A stretch of DNA of 29,135 nucleotides. Source: a virus. The stretch is taken from positions 1 through 29,135 of the IMG/VR virus record IMGVR_UViG_3300025087_000258. The stretch is one strand, 5' to 3'. The notes under the pieces were generated by a model. It saw only the letters and a list, made by a program, of their open reading frames with translations. It had not been told where the DNA came from and searched no databases. Below, piece by piece: positions 15,309-22,197 of the stretch (position 1 is the first letter of the stretch; each line of letters starts with the position of its first letter). The translations under genes were made by a program, and so were the position numbers.

Positions 15309-17243
15309 TTAAACAGCCCCTTGAGCAATCATGCTCGCCTGTTTAGCTTGCACCATCGACCCAAGCTGATTTGTTTTACCGCTTTGTGGAATTGTCGGAA
15401 CTTTTGGCGCGGCGGTGAATTTTTTTCCTTTACTCTTGAAGAAAGAATACATCAGCTCCCTGTGCAACGCCTCATGCTCGGTGTACGGGTCGTTCGCCAG
15501 CATAGTGTAAAGATTCGTCAGTAATGCTTGCATCGTCTCGGAATTTCTTGGGAACATTTCTTCGGGGTCTATGCGAGATAAGTATTTATACTTGGAAAAA
15601 AGATGCGGATTGATGACTCTTAAACTTTTCTTGTTGTCGGGATAACCTGATTTTTCCAAAAGCCCCAAATTATAATCGTCTTTTTCTTGCTGGGTCATTT
15701 CCTTGCCGATAAAAAACTCATCAAAAGTAATTTCCTTGTCCACCTCTTTGCCATCCACCACTTGCTTGCCTAAAATGAATTTGCGATATTTTAACTTCGT
15801 ATTCTCTCCTACGATTTCATCAACCTGCGGGACGGTTAAATGATTCAAAACAATATCTGCCATTAAAGAACCATACTGCACAACTGATTCGGCCAAAGAC
15901 TTGCCCACTCCCGCAATCAACTTTTTAGCATTGGCTTGGGCTTGCGCCACCGAATATGCTTTTTGAGTGGCTTGCGGAAGCTGACCCGTCTGAACATCGG
16001 ACAATGACGCATCGTCCATTGAATCTTTAGTTGCCATCAATGCTTGAAATCCCGCCGCCATATTTCCTGCGGGAAGCAACGGTGTAACTCTGGTGTTCAC
16101 ATCGGCAAAAGACACCACCGATGACGGGAAAATAACTTCAGAATCAATTTTATCCGAACCCGAAACTGCAACAGGCATATTTACTTCAAGGAACGCTCGA
16201 TTCATCAGAATCTCGGACATCGCGTCATACAGCATATTGTCCCAGCCCATCGCGTTCATCATCGACTTGTAATAGAAAAAATGAGAACCGATGCGATGAT
16301 ATCCAAAAGGAGTTATGTCGTATTTGGGCGCGTTCTTTTGGTCGCGGTGCCTCACCCGATTATTTTTAACATTCTTATCCCCCACATACACCCCACCCAA
16401 AAAACAAACCTCGGTGTCTTCCCTGCGATTGAGATACGTAACTTCTAAAGTCAGATAGGGATGGCCGTCGTCTTTAATATCATAAAACAATCTATTGTCT
16501 GCGTTAAAGACCGTATTAACTCCGGGCTGGACAAAATCCCAATTTTCGTGTTCGCCGTATTTCGCCTCCGCCTCCTGATACTCAATCCACCTCCGCTTGA
16601 TGATACATTTTTGTTTTTGGATATTTCTTTCGTAAGGATTAGTAATTAAAATCTGGTCGGCGGAATATACGGGGGCTTTGAAGCCCGACAGAACCTCGTC
16701 AAGAACGTCTGTTTTGGAATATCCCTTATCAGTTTTTTCTTTGATTTTTTGATAGACCTCATAAAATTCCGCGCCCAAATAAACTACGGGGGCTTCTATC
16801 ATTCCAAAAACCAAAGAAAGAAATGAACTTTGATAATCAGAGTTGGCCGGCAAGGTCATCCACTCCACAATCTCGTCCATCGTATCCGAAAAATCCCTAT
16901 CTACTTCGTCATCGTCATTTTGCGCCGAAAAACCCGGTCTTAAAAAAGCGGCGGTAAGTTGGGCGTGCATAGCTATACCTTTATTTCGTGCCATTGACCT
17001 TGTGCCTCTCCACTTCCACGCCTCGGTGGGGTCTTCGATATTTTCATCGACAAACGCGTTAAAAAGTCTAGCCCCACGATTTGCGTCTTCAATAACAGAA
17101 TATTCATTAAGTTCTCGAAATGGTTTAGTCAGTATTTCTTCCCCGACTTGGTATGACTTTTGCACAATAGATGTAAAATCCTGCACCGCTTTTGAAGGAT
17201 TATATGCAGATGTGGGCGTGTCTTTATATATTTCTCCTATCAT
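15309..17243 (-). CDS. Portal protein
   Basis: The 644-aa product lies between the large terminase and the head genes, the standard place for portal. It shows portal traits: an acidic/helical N-terminal part with RSMARNKGIAMHAQLTAAFL, a central part with many aromatic beta strands (GGVYVGDKNVKNNRV, DITPFGYHRIGSHFFYYKSM), a long helix of the stem type (TQKAYSVAQAQANAKKLIAG, about 430-450), and a C-terminal helical crown. Size fits podovirus (P22-like) portals. It forms the dodecameric DNA channel. I choose the ATG at 17243; the open frame extends to a TTG at 17258 with no better initiation signal. Confidence 0.82.
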   Translation of the reverse strand: MIGEIYKDTPTSAYNPSKAVQDFTSIVQKSYQVGEEILTKPFRELNEYSVIEDANRGARLFNAFVDENIEDPTEAWKWRGTRSMARNKGIAMHAQLTAAFLRPGFSAQNDDDEVDRDFSDTMDEIVEWMTLPANSDYQSSFLSLVFGMIEAPVVYLGAEFYEVYQKIKEKTDKGYSKTDVLDEVLSGFKAPVYSADQILITNPYERNIQKQKCIIKRRWIEYQEAEAKYGEHENWDFVQPGVNTVFNADNRLFYDIKDDGHPYLTLEVTYLNRREDTEVCFLGGVYVGDKNVKNNRVRHRDQKNAPKYDITPFGYHRIGSHFFYYKSMMNAMGWDNMLYDAMSEILMNRAFLEVNMPVAVSGSDKIDSEVIFPSSVVSFADVNTRVTPLLPAGNMAAGFQALMATKDSMDDASLSDVQTGQLPQATQKAYSVAQAQANAKKLIAGVGKSLAESVVQYGSLMADIVLNHLTVPQVDEIVGENTKLKYRKFILGKQVVDGKEVDKEITFDEFFIGKEMTQQEKDDYNLGLLEKSGYPDNKKSLRVINPHLFSKYKYLSRIDPEEMFPRNSETMQALLTNLYTMLANDPYTEHEALHRELMYSFFKSKGKKFTAAPKVPTIPQSGKTNQLGSMVQAKQASMIAQGAV

Positions 17244-17249
17244 ACTTTT

Positions 17250-17277
17250 AATATACAACTTCCTTGCCGATACGCAA
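17250..17277 (-). promoter_or_regulatory. Possible weak promoter for portal
   Basis: On the minus strand TTGCGT (17277-17272) and TATATT (17255-17250) are 16 bp apart. Transcription would start at about the portal ATG, giving a leaderless mRNA. The -35 match is poor. Confidence 0.25.
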
Positions 17278-17295
17278 GTGTTAATAAGTGTTAAT
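17276..17295. repeat. Tandem 10-bp repeat between terminase and portal
   Basis: AAGTGTTAAT occurs twice in tandem, filling the short gap upstream of the portal gene. It may be a regulator-binding site. Two copies of a 10-mer in AT-rich DNA is modest evidence. Confidence 0.4.
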
Positions 17296-17297
17296 AA

Positions 17298-18740
17298 CTA
17301 AAACATACCCCGCCTCCGATTAAACCCGATATTTTTAGGATGGAAAATCGAAAAGCCGGTTTTAGCCGGAATGTCGAGTTGCAACTGATACGCCTCTGCA
17401 TCCAAAACATCGTCCGTCCGACCCTTAGGGAACGACAACTGTTCTTTTTCCAAATCTTCGCATTGCCCCTCGATATGAAACACCGAACCCGAAGAATATC
17501 GGGGTATCAATCCTCTAATTCTGGTCTCTTTGGCCGTCTGATTATGCAAAACTTCGACGATAGGAAGAAAAATGTTTCTTTTCCTCTGTTCCTGTTCCAA
17601 AAATGGCTTTAGTCCCTCGGTATAAGTCGTTTTTTCAATTCCAATTTTGGAGTATCGCCTTTGAATATGCAAAGCGAATAGAGTATCCAAAAGTTCATGC
17701 GGATTCAATCTCGCTTTCCACGCCTTAACATGCCAAAAGTTCTCTTTATTCACCGCATTATCGCAAAACCCCGTATAATCCGCGCTACTCTTTTTTGAAA
17801 TAGCCGTATCTACGGTCAAGATATTGGTCGTACTCATCGCATCCACCTCCCGTTGAGTAATCGGTTTCATCCATGACCTCCTAAACTCCTGCGAGCCGAT
17901 ATCAACAGGTTCCTGCTGAAAAAGCGCGGCCCAATCATACACCCCCACATCTTCCTTGATTTCATCCAACGCCTCTTTGGAATATCCAAACACCTCGTCG
18001 CCCACCTTAACCTCTGGCCATAAAACGTCCCCCTCTTTTCTAAATTCTTCGTCTTCGGTGGCAATCGCGGGGAATTTGATAATCTCCCATTTGTCTCCGC
18101 TTTCCAAAATCCTGCCCGCTAAATCTTTTTCATTCCAGCGAGTTTGGATCAAGCATATAGCCCCGCCGGGATTTAGACGGGTGCGAGCAGTCGAGCGATA
18201 CCAGTCCCACATTGAGTTTTGCACCAACTCCGATTCAGCGTCCGCTCTATCCTTTACGGGGTCGTCGAGTAAAAGAATATCTGCTCCGCGCCCAGTAAGC
18301 CCCCCGCCGATGCCTGTGGCGAAATACGCCCCTCCCTTATTCGTGTTCCACTTTCCCGCCGCCGATGAATCCTCGCTCAACTTAATTCCCGTAAAAACAT
18401 TAAAAAACTCTCTGGTACGCACCAGGTTTCTGGTCTTCTTGCCAAACTCCACCGCCAAATCCGCGTTATAGGAGGCCGCTATAACTTCTTTATCCGGGTG
18501 CCTGCCCAAAAACCAGGCGGGGAACTGTATTGAAGCTATCTCCGATTTTCCATGCCTCGGCGGAACCAGAATCATCAACCTTTTAATCTCACCCCTTTCT
18601 ATTTTTTGCAAGGCTTCAATAATCTTTCTATGGTGCCAGTTCGCTTGATAGTTAGGAAAATTATAGAGAATGAAATCAAACAGTCTCCGTCTTGCCAATT
18701 CTCTCTTGGCAAGTTCTTTAGAAGCTTCTTCTTTGGTCAT
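17298..18740 (-). CDS. terL: Terminase large subunit
   Basis: A 480-aa two-domain packaging motor. The N-terminal ATPase has Walker A VPPRHGKSE (59-67), Walker B ILLLDDP (155-161) and a coupling motif ICLIQTRW (195-202). The C-terminal RNase H-like nuclease has TVDTAIS with Asp311, IGIEKTTY with Glu369 and RTDDVLDAEAY with Asp443/444, the expected three acidic sites. It translocates DNA through the portal into proheads and cuts concatemers. The gene precedes portal and follows an HNH nuclease and a probable small terminase. No SD site precedes the ATG. Confidence 0.95.
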   Translation of the reverse strand: MTKEEASKELAKRELARRRLFDFILYNFPNYQANWHHRKIIEALQKIERGEIKRLMILVPPRHGKSEIASIQFPAWFLGRHPDKEVIAASYNADLAVEFGKKTRNLVRTREFFNVFTGIKLSEDSSAAGKWNTNKGGAYFATGIGGGLTGRGADILLLDDPVKDRADAESELVQNSMWDWYRSTARTRLNPGGAICLIQTRWNEKDLAGRILESGDKWEIIKFPAIATEDEEFRKEGDVLWPEVKVGDEVFGYSKEALDEIKEDVGVYDWAALFQQEPVDIGSQEFRRSWMKPITQREVDAMSTTNILTVDTAISKKSSADYTGFCDNAVNKENFWHVKAWKARLNPHELLDTLFALHIQRRYSKIGIEKTTYTEGLKPFLEQEQRKRNIFLPIVEVLHNQTAKETRIRGLIPRYSSGSVFHIEGQCEDLEKEQLSFPKGRTDDVLDAEAYQLQLDIPAKTGFSIFHPKNIGFNRRRGMF

Positions 18741-19025
18741 CTTCTGTTGTAATTTTTTTAGGAATTATTGGAACTTTTTTATTGATTAAAGGTTAGGTTA
18801 ATGTGAAATTATAAAATTTTATTTTTTGGTGAGAATGGCAAAGAGGGGAGATTAAAATAAAAAACGAGTGGGGGTACTGTCTCGCGTAGGGTGTACCACC
18901 TATCCTACCCCAACCAAACAAAAAAACAACCCGCAATGGGTCGTATAATACATATTTTATGACGCCGCCTAGCTCTATAGCCCATTCGTTTATGCTCTTA
19001 TGGTGTAATATCTTACAGTTTAGCC
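18741..19025. other. Non-coding gap between HNH gene and terminase
   Basis: No convincing gene lies in these 285 bp. It contains a minus-strand intrinsic terminator (18919-18943) and AT-rich sequence in front of terL. Open frames crossing it overlap the HNH gene and have no coding character. Confidence 0.5.
18919..18943 (-). terminator. Intrinsic terminator after the HNH gene
   Basis: On the minus strand CGACCC-ATTGC-GGGTTG makes a 6-bp stem (one G.U pair), followed at once by a T-rich tract (TTTTTTT). It would end transcripts from the small terminase/HNH genes before terL. Confidence 0.55.
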
Positions 19026-19442
19026 TTATATCCTTGACACGGCATGACTGCAATAATCTATACCCAGCCGGATACATGATGGGCATTTCTTCGCGGGTCT
19101 CTCTTTTGTTACTGTCTTACGCGATTGTTTTACTCTCTCCCATATTTCTGGCGTTCTTGCCCCCTTAGACTTATTGCAAGCAGCGCAACGTGTCGCTAGA
19201 TTCTCCATCAAGGTTTTACCGCCTAGACGTTGTGGCACGATATGATCTAAACATAAATGCTCTCGAGTACCGCAATCAATACACGTAAAATTATCGCGTT
19301 CCCACACTTGCCATCTCAAATCATTCGGGACTGGCAAATGTTTCCCCTGTTTTCGATAATATCTAACCTTACAGCTTGCGGAACAAAAAACATTGCGTGG
19401 CTCAAACTCTACCCCACAATAGCTACAGTTCATTATTGACAT
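19026..19442 (-). CDS. HNH endonuclease near terminase
   Basis: A 138-aa protein with two zinc-binding modules: CSYC (6-9) with C20/C24, and CIDC (54-57) with CAAC (86-89). The HNH core is LDHIVPQRLGG (Asp66-His67), Asn81 and Asn90. Free-standing HNH proteins beside terminase genes (HK97 gp74 type) assist terminase in DNA cleavage at packaging, so a packaging role is likely; a homing role is the alternative. Two ATGs are possible (19442 and 19433). The second gives the family-typical start MNCSYCG. The control region just upstream has a tandem palindrome. Confidence 0.82.
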   Translation of the reverse strand: MSIMNCSYCGVEFEPRNVFCSASCKVRYYRKQGKHLPVPNDLRWQVWERDNFTCIDCGTREHLCLDHIVPQRLGGKTLMENLATRCAACNKSKGARTPEIWERVKQSRKTVTKERPAKKCPSCIRLGIDYCSHAVSRI

Positions 19443-19480
19443 GTTATCTCTTAAGATAACAGTTATCTCTTAAGATAACA
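19443..19480. repeat. Tandem 18-bp palindromes, candidate operator
   Basis: GTTATCTCTTAAGATAAC occurs twice (19443-19460 and 19462-19479), a 19-bp period. Each copy has 7-bp inverted arms GTTATCT/AGATAAC around CTTA. They lie between a TATAAT box and the HNH start codon, ending one base from the ATG, the layout of a repressor operator covering the transcription start. No further copy was found in the window. Confidence 0.7.
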
Positions 19481-19485
19481 AGTCC

Positions 19486-19491
19486 ATTATA
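19486..19491 (-). promoter_or_regulatory. -10 box of HNH promoter
   Basis: A perfect TATAAT on the minus strand, preceded by TG, lies 6 bp before the tandem palindromes. No good -35 is present at 16-18 bp, so it may need an activator or act with the TG. Confidence 0.45.
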
Positions 19492-19527
19492 CAGGTACTT
19501 TACTACTGCCGGATAAAATAAGACACT

Positions 19528-19950
19528 CTACGGGGCCTGTAGCGCTTCGTTTTCTGGCTTATCTGCGCCATAAGCTATCTTTTCAAGCTCCTCGTCCGAT
19601 AATTGTGCTGTAGCTGATACACTTAAACTGATTGATTTCTCTGGCGCGTAGCTTCCAAACACCTTAAAAACCTTATCTGCCGCATTCAACCTACTATCTG
19701 GCTTAACTCTGCGATCTGTTAGTATTTCAGCCACTACACTTTTGGCTGTATATTCATCAAAGCCCAATCTTTTTAATTCATCTTGCACATCTTTTGATTG
19801 TAAAATCTCTTTTTGTTTAGCGTATGCTGTAGTTTTTGCATACCCGACTTTAACCAACTCGGCCCCAATATTGTTTATGGGCCGGTTAGAATTGAAACCA
19901 TCTACTATATTCCTTGCTAGTTTTATACGCCGGAGGGTATTCGCGGGCAT
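19528..19950 (-). CDS. Probable terminase small subunit
   Basis: A 140-aa protein just ahead of the HNH and large terminase genes. The N-terminal half is helical with a helix-turn-helix-like segment (INNIGAELVKVGYAKTTAYA, about 26-45) and SKDVQDELKRLGFDEYTAKS, the usual layout of small terminases that recognise viral DNA. A central VKPDSRLNAADKVFKVFG helix (about 88-105) would form the oligomer. An AGGAT sits about 7 nt upstream of the ATG, one of the few SD-like sites here. Position and domain pattern support the call, but motif conservation is weak. Confidence 0.65.
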   Translation of the reverse strand: MPANTLRRIKLARNIVDGFNSNRPINNIGAELVKVGYAKTTAYAKQKEILQSKDVQDELKRLGFDEYTAKSVVAEILTDRRVKPDSRLNAADKVFKVFGSYAPEKSISLSVSATAQLSDEELEKIAYGADKPENEALQAP

Positions 19951-19963
19951 TTTTATATCCTAG

Positions 19964-19972
19964 TTATCCACA
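19964..19972 (+). promoter_or_regulatory. DnaA box
   Basis: TTATCCACA is a perfect DnaA-box consensus in an intergenic region. It could be part of an origin or a DnaA-responsive control site. A second perfect match is at 28552. Confidence 0.45.
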
Positions 19973-20022
19973 CTTTTTAGCTCTATAATCAAAGATTCTT
20001 AGATTGTGCGACGTTGTATCTC

Positions 20023-20050
20023 TTGACTCTATTCAACCGCTTGCTATACT
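20023..20050 (+). promoter_or_regulatory. Sigma70 promoter of the plus-strand island
   Basis: TTGACT (20023-20028) and TATACT (20045-20050) are 16 bp apart, each one base off consensus. Transcription would start near 20057 and give a leader of about 44 nt to the gene at 20101. Confidence 0.7.
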
Positions 20051-20074
20051 GCTTCTCATAGAAAAGTCGGGATC

Positions 20075-20096
20075 AATAATCAATCTAATAATCAAT
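20075..20096. repeat. Paired AATAATCAAT repeats
   Basis: The 10-mer occurs at 20075-20084 and 20087-20096, one helical turn (12 bp) apart, between promoter and first gene. Possible operator. Confidence 0.4.
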
Positions 20097-20100
20097 AGTT

Positions 20101-20292
20101 ATGAAACATCCAACCTGCGAAAAACTAAAATACTATGATGGCGTAACTTACTTATGCGAACGTCCTGCCGTCAGGGTTTCTTATCGCTACAACGATAAAA
20201 AACGAAAATATCAAGCCTCTAATCGCTTCATAATTCATACCGGCCACGTGTTTTTATGCACGCAGCACATTAAAAAACTTACCAAAATCTAA
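20101..20292 (+). CDS. Small Cys/His protein (63 aa)
   Basis: First gene of the plus-strand island. The pattern Cys6, Cys19 ... Cys53-x2-His56 could bind one zinc. The centre is basic and aromatic (VSYRYNDKKRKYQASNRFII). The ATG follows an AT-rich leader without an SD site. Unknown function; small zinc proteins directly behind an early promoter are often regulators or host-takeover factors, but nothing specific shows this here. Confidence 0.55.
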   Translation: MKHPTCEKLKYYDGVTYLCERPAVRVSYRYNDKKRKYQASNRFIIHTGHVFLCTQHIKKLTKI

Positions 20293-20301
20293 CTCAATTA
20301 T

Positions 20302-20442
20302 ATGCTTAACGCATACAGCCCGTCAATGTGGAAAAGTCGGAGCCACTTAAATAAGGCTTATTCATTTATTATCTCGCTTTCGATTGTCGCGGGAATTGTC
20401 GGAGCGCTAATTCTCGGAGAAGTCATCGCGCCGATGCACTAA
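20302..20442 (+). CDS. Small single-span membrane protein (46 aa)
   Basis: ATG at 20302 gives 46 residues with a basic N-terminal part (WKSRSHLNK) and one hydrophobic helix, FIISLSIVAGIVGALILG (about 22-39), then a short EVIAPMH tail. The pattern gives an N-in/C-out small membrane protein. It could be a holin-like or superinfection-exclusion protein, but there is no lysin beside it. Spacing fits an operon: 9 bp after the previous stop, 2 bp before the next start. It is short but has clear membrane character. Confidence 0.5.
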   Translation: MLNAYSPSMWKSRSHLNKAYSFIISLSIVAGIVGALILGEVIAPMH

Positions 20443-20444
20443 TT

Positions 20445-20963
20445 ATGAACATAGAAAAGAAAAAAATCGCAGAAATTATAGAGACGCAACGCGAGGAACT
20501 AAAAACCGAGCGAGACGGCATAGGCGGGCTTGCTATACTCGAAAACGGCGAGATCAAAATCGAGCGGCACATGACTGATTATAACGGCGTGATTGACTGG
20601 GCCGTTGATATATCCGAACAGGCGCGGCTAGTTTCACTTCATACCCGCACTGGCACGTCTGGCGAGCGAACACTAAACAACGTGCATTTTTTTGAGGATA
20701 GAAACTACCTTGCGGCGCATAACGGCTTCGTATCCGATTATCATACCAGCTATAATCTGGGCTTTCGCATGGGCGAGAGTTACGCCGACTACGAGCGAGC
20801 CATAATAGACGATGAGATGCCGGATATTGCCCGTGAGGATTGCACGGGGTGCTATACGTCAAAAGCCGGTATCTGCAAACGCCACAAATGGGCAAACGAG
20901 CGGTCTATCTTAACAAGCGGAAAAAGGAAAATATCAAAACAATGTTTTTCTTCGAACGTCTAG
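20445..20963 (+). CDS. Class II glutamine amidotransferase-like protein lacking the N-terminal Cys
   Basis: The 172-aa product carries the signature order of class II (Ntn-type) amidotransferase domains. RDGIGGLAILENGEIKIERH (about 23-42) is like the RGxDSxGiA segment. SLHTRTGTSGERTLNNVHFF (about 64-83) is like the HtRyaT.G....N.HPf segment, and AAHNGFVSDY is like the HNG.I.NY segment. Family members use Cys2 as nucleophile, but here the start is MNIEKK and no in-frame MC start exists upstream. After the HNG motif the usual fold is replaced by a short region with Cys-Thr-Gly-Cys and CKRH, possibly zinc-binding. It may be inactive, a binding protein, or use another nucleophile. The 3' end overlaps the next gene by 76 bp. 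Confidence 0.55.
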   Translation: MNIEKKKIAEIIETQREELKTERDGIGGLAILENGEIKIERHMTDYNGVIDWAVDISEQARLVSLHTRTGTSGERTLNNVHFFEDRNYLAAHNGFVSDYHTSYNLGFRMGESYADYERAIIDDEMPDIAREDCTGCYTSKAGICKRHKWANERSILTSGKRKISKQCFSSNV

Positions 20964-21163
20964 CACAACGAGAAATCGCACGGCGAACGGGAATATCAAG
21001 ACGAATGGTTAGCTTTATTATATACCCCGAACGTGAGATGAGATGCAAAGTCCAATATAAAGAGCGAAGAAAAGACGGAAGATACTATAACCCCAAAACA
21101 TGGCCGCAAAAATTAAAAGAGCATAGACATTATAAACAATCGATTAAAAGCTCCCTAATATGA
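20888..21163 (+). CDS. Small helix-turn-helix DNA-binding protein
   Basis: I start this gene at the ATG at 20888 (91 aa). The frame is open further upstream, but those residues lie antiparallel to nothing recognisable and deep inside the previous gene. Residues about 23-45 (RLAQREIARRTGISRRMVSF) are a classic HTH of the resolvase/sigma4 kind. The basic tail YKERRKDGRYYNPKTWPQKL is a pattern I have seen in small phage proteins. It probably regulates early genes. It overlaps the next gene by ATGA. Confidence 0.65.
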   Translation: MGKRAVYLNKRKKENIKTMFFFERLAQREIARRTGISRRMVSFIIYPEREMRCKVQYKERRKDGRYYNPKTWPQKLKEHRHYKQSIKSSLI

Positions 21164-21357
21164 ACAAAATAAAAGAGATAGCTAAATTACTAGGCAAGCG
21201 CGGAGGCGACAAGACAAAAACCACGCATCTGGCCAGCTACTATAGCGAAATAGCTAAAAAGAGATGGGCGATGTACCGCACAACACGCCCCTCTCCTACG
21301 CTAAACTCGGGGGCAAGCAAAATGCCCCGTAAAGCGAGAACAAGCGAACGCGAGTGA
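21160..21357 (+). CDS. Small basic protein (65 aa)
   Basis: The start overlaps the stop of the HTH gene (ATGA), so translation is coupled. The N-terminus IAKLLGKRGGDKTKTTHLAS and AKKRWAMYR resemble short basic Gly-Gly-Lys proteins found in phage and mobile element genomes. The C-terminal 25 residues are Pro/Ser/Arg-rich and disordered-looking. Function unknown; nucleic acid binding is plausible from charge. Confidence 0.5.
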   Translation: MNKIKEIAKLLGKRGGDKTKTTHLASYYSEIAKKRWAMYRTTRPSPTLNSGASKMPRKARTSERE

Positions 21358-21359
21358 AA

Positions 21360-21389
21360 AGATACACGTATCTGGTTTTCGCGCGTTTT
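21360..21389 (+). terminator. Possible terminator of the plus-strand island
   Basis: AGATACACGTATCT can fold into a short hairpin and is followed by GGTTTT and, a few bases on, GTTTTT. It lies just after the last plus-strand gene, where it faces the opposing minus-strand block. Confidence 0.35.
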
Positions 21390-21423
21390 TGAAGGCAGAT
21401 TTTGCGAATTATGGGCATCCCAG

Positions 21424-21443
21424 AGCAAATAGCGGTATCTGCT
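21424..21443 (-). promoter_or_regulatory. Hairpin in the convergent gap
   Basis: On the minus strand AGCAGATA and TATTTGCT pair over 8 bp (one G.U) around CCGC, right at the stop of the HNH gene. There is no U-tract on this strand; on the plus strand it is followed after CCCC by TTTTT. It may act as a transcript end or RNA-stability structure. Confidence 0.3.
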
Positions 21444-21918
21444 ACAGCCCCTTTTTGCGCATTTTACAATATTTACTAATCCTATGACACAATCTTATGA
21501 AATCACTCTCTCTTAAATCTGTTTTCATTCTATTGATACTATAGTCCACAAATTGCACATTATCTTTTGTATATCCTCTTGCCGAGTCTATTCTATCAAG
21601 AGATAAATTCTTTTCATTAAGTACCGTGCCAGAAAGTGCACATTTTCCTTTTTGTTTCAAATATAATTCAGTTATAAACTCTTCAGTCAAATTATATTCT
21701 TTGTCGGTTTTTTTGCATCTTGCTCTCGCCCAAATTAAATATTTCTTAAAAACATAAGCATCGCTAAGTTTATATTTCAACGCCCTATCTCGCATGCATA
21801 ACAAACATACTATTTGTTTGTGTTTTTCACTATACTTCCAGCCATCGTGCAAACCGTGATGCCGACATTTTATCAATTTCCCATCTTGATATAGACGAGT
21901 CTTTTCTCCGTATTTCAT
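21442..21918 (-). CDS. Homing-type HNH endonuclease with zinc ribbon
   Basis: I start at the ATG at 21918 (158 aa). The frame is open up to a TTG at 22161, but that extension overlaps a better small gene at 21929-22096. An N-terminal zinc ribbon is formed by C18/H21 and C38/C41. The HNH part has GKCALSGTVL with Cys93, NLSLDRIDSARGYTKDN with Asp108 and Asn120, and SINRMKTDL with Asn129, a variant seen in phage free-standing homing nucleases. It cuts DNA to spread its own gene. It sits at the 3' end of the groEL transcription unit, suggesting recent insertion. Confidence 0.72.
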   Translation of the reverse strand: MKYGEKTRLYQDGKLIKCRHHGLHDGWKYSEKHKQIVCLLCMRDRALKYKLSDAYVFKKYLIWARARCKKTDKEYNLTEEFITELYLKQKGKCALSGTVLNEKNLSLDRIDSARGYTKDNVQFVDYSINRMKTDLRESDFIRLCHRISKYCKMRKKGL

Positions 21919-21928
21919 TTTTAATAAT

Positions 21929-22096
21929 TTAGTAACCCGCCTTCCGGGTTTTTGAAAGAGCAATCGCAATTCGTTGTTTTCTCGGCCTGATTTTACCTCC
22001 CGCGCCTCGCGCTGTGCCTTTCTTTTTATTATCCTCGGAAAGTTCGCGCATTGCCTGTCGCATGAACATTCTCCGAGCCGAACTTGAGAGTGGCAT
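21929..22096 (-). CDS. Small basic DUF6496-like protein (55 aa)
   Basis: ATG at 22096 opens 55 codons in a different frame from the longer TTG-started frame over the same DNA. The product ends GTARGAGGKIRPRKQRIAIA followed by LSKTRKAGY. This resembles small proteins of the DUF6496 kind (basic, with a VKNRKQAIAIALS-type motif), common in phages and in Patescibacteria, recognised from memory. The stop lies 10 bp before the ATG of the HNH gene. A hairpin AACCCG/CGGGTT overlaps its end. Function unknown, possibly nucleic acid binding. Confidence 0.65.
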   Translation of the reverse strand: MPLSSSARRMFMRQAMRELSEDNKKKGTARGAGGKIRPRKQRIAIALSKTRKAGY

Positions 22097-22197
22097 TTAG
22101 ATATTGTTGCCTTTTTTGAAATAAGGTCTTTTGAATGAGAACGCAAAACTGGTTCGACCAATATCTATGCAACACCAACCTTGAAAAAAATATATTC
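22097..22197. other. Gap between groEL and the small basic gene
   Basis: An AT-rich spacer of 101 bp. No promoter, terminator or RNA gene recognised. Confidence 0.4.

Larger units (their letters stand above)
19951..20100. promoter_or_regulatory. Divergent control region
   Basis: This gap separates the minus-strand packaging genes from the plus-strand island. It holds a perfect DnaA box (19964-19972), a plus-strand promoter (20023-20050) and a pair of direct AATAATCAAT repeats (20075-20096) in the leader of the first plus-strand gene. Confidence 0.55.

Noticed and set aside
18793-19086. 97-aa minus-strand frame crossing the terL-HNH gap.
   Set aside because: It begins inside the HNH gene, runs through the terminator hairpin and has no coding character.
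20061-20340. GAAAAGTCGG at 20061-20070 and again at 20331-20340.
   Set aside because: Two copies of a 10-mer, one inside a coding sequence; no positional logic. Probably chance.
21934-21953. AACCCG-CCTTC-CGGGTT followed by TTT on the plus strand, terminator-like.
   Set aside because: It lies within the end of the small basic gene on the minus strand, about 580 bp beyond the last plus-strand gene. It may fold, but its use as a terminator is unsupported.
22141-22180. GGTTCGACC resembling a tRNA T-arm.
   Set aside because: No matching acceptor, D or anticodon arms; loop too short. No tRNA gene was recognised in the window.
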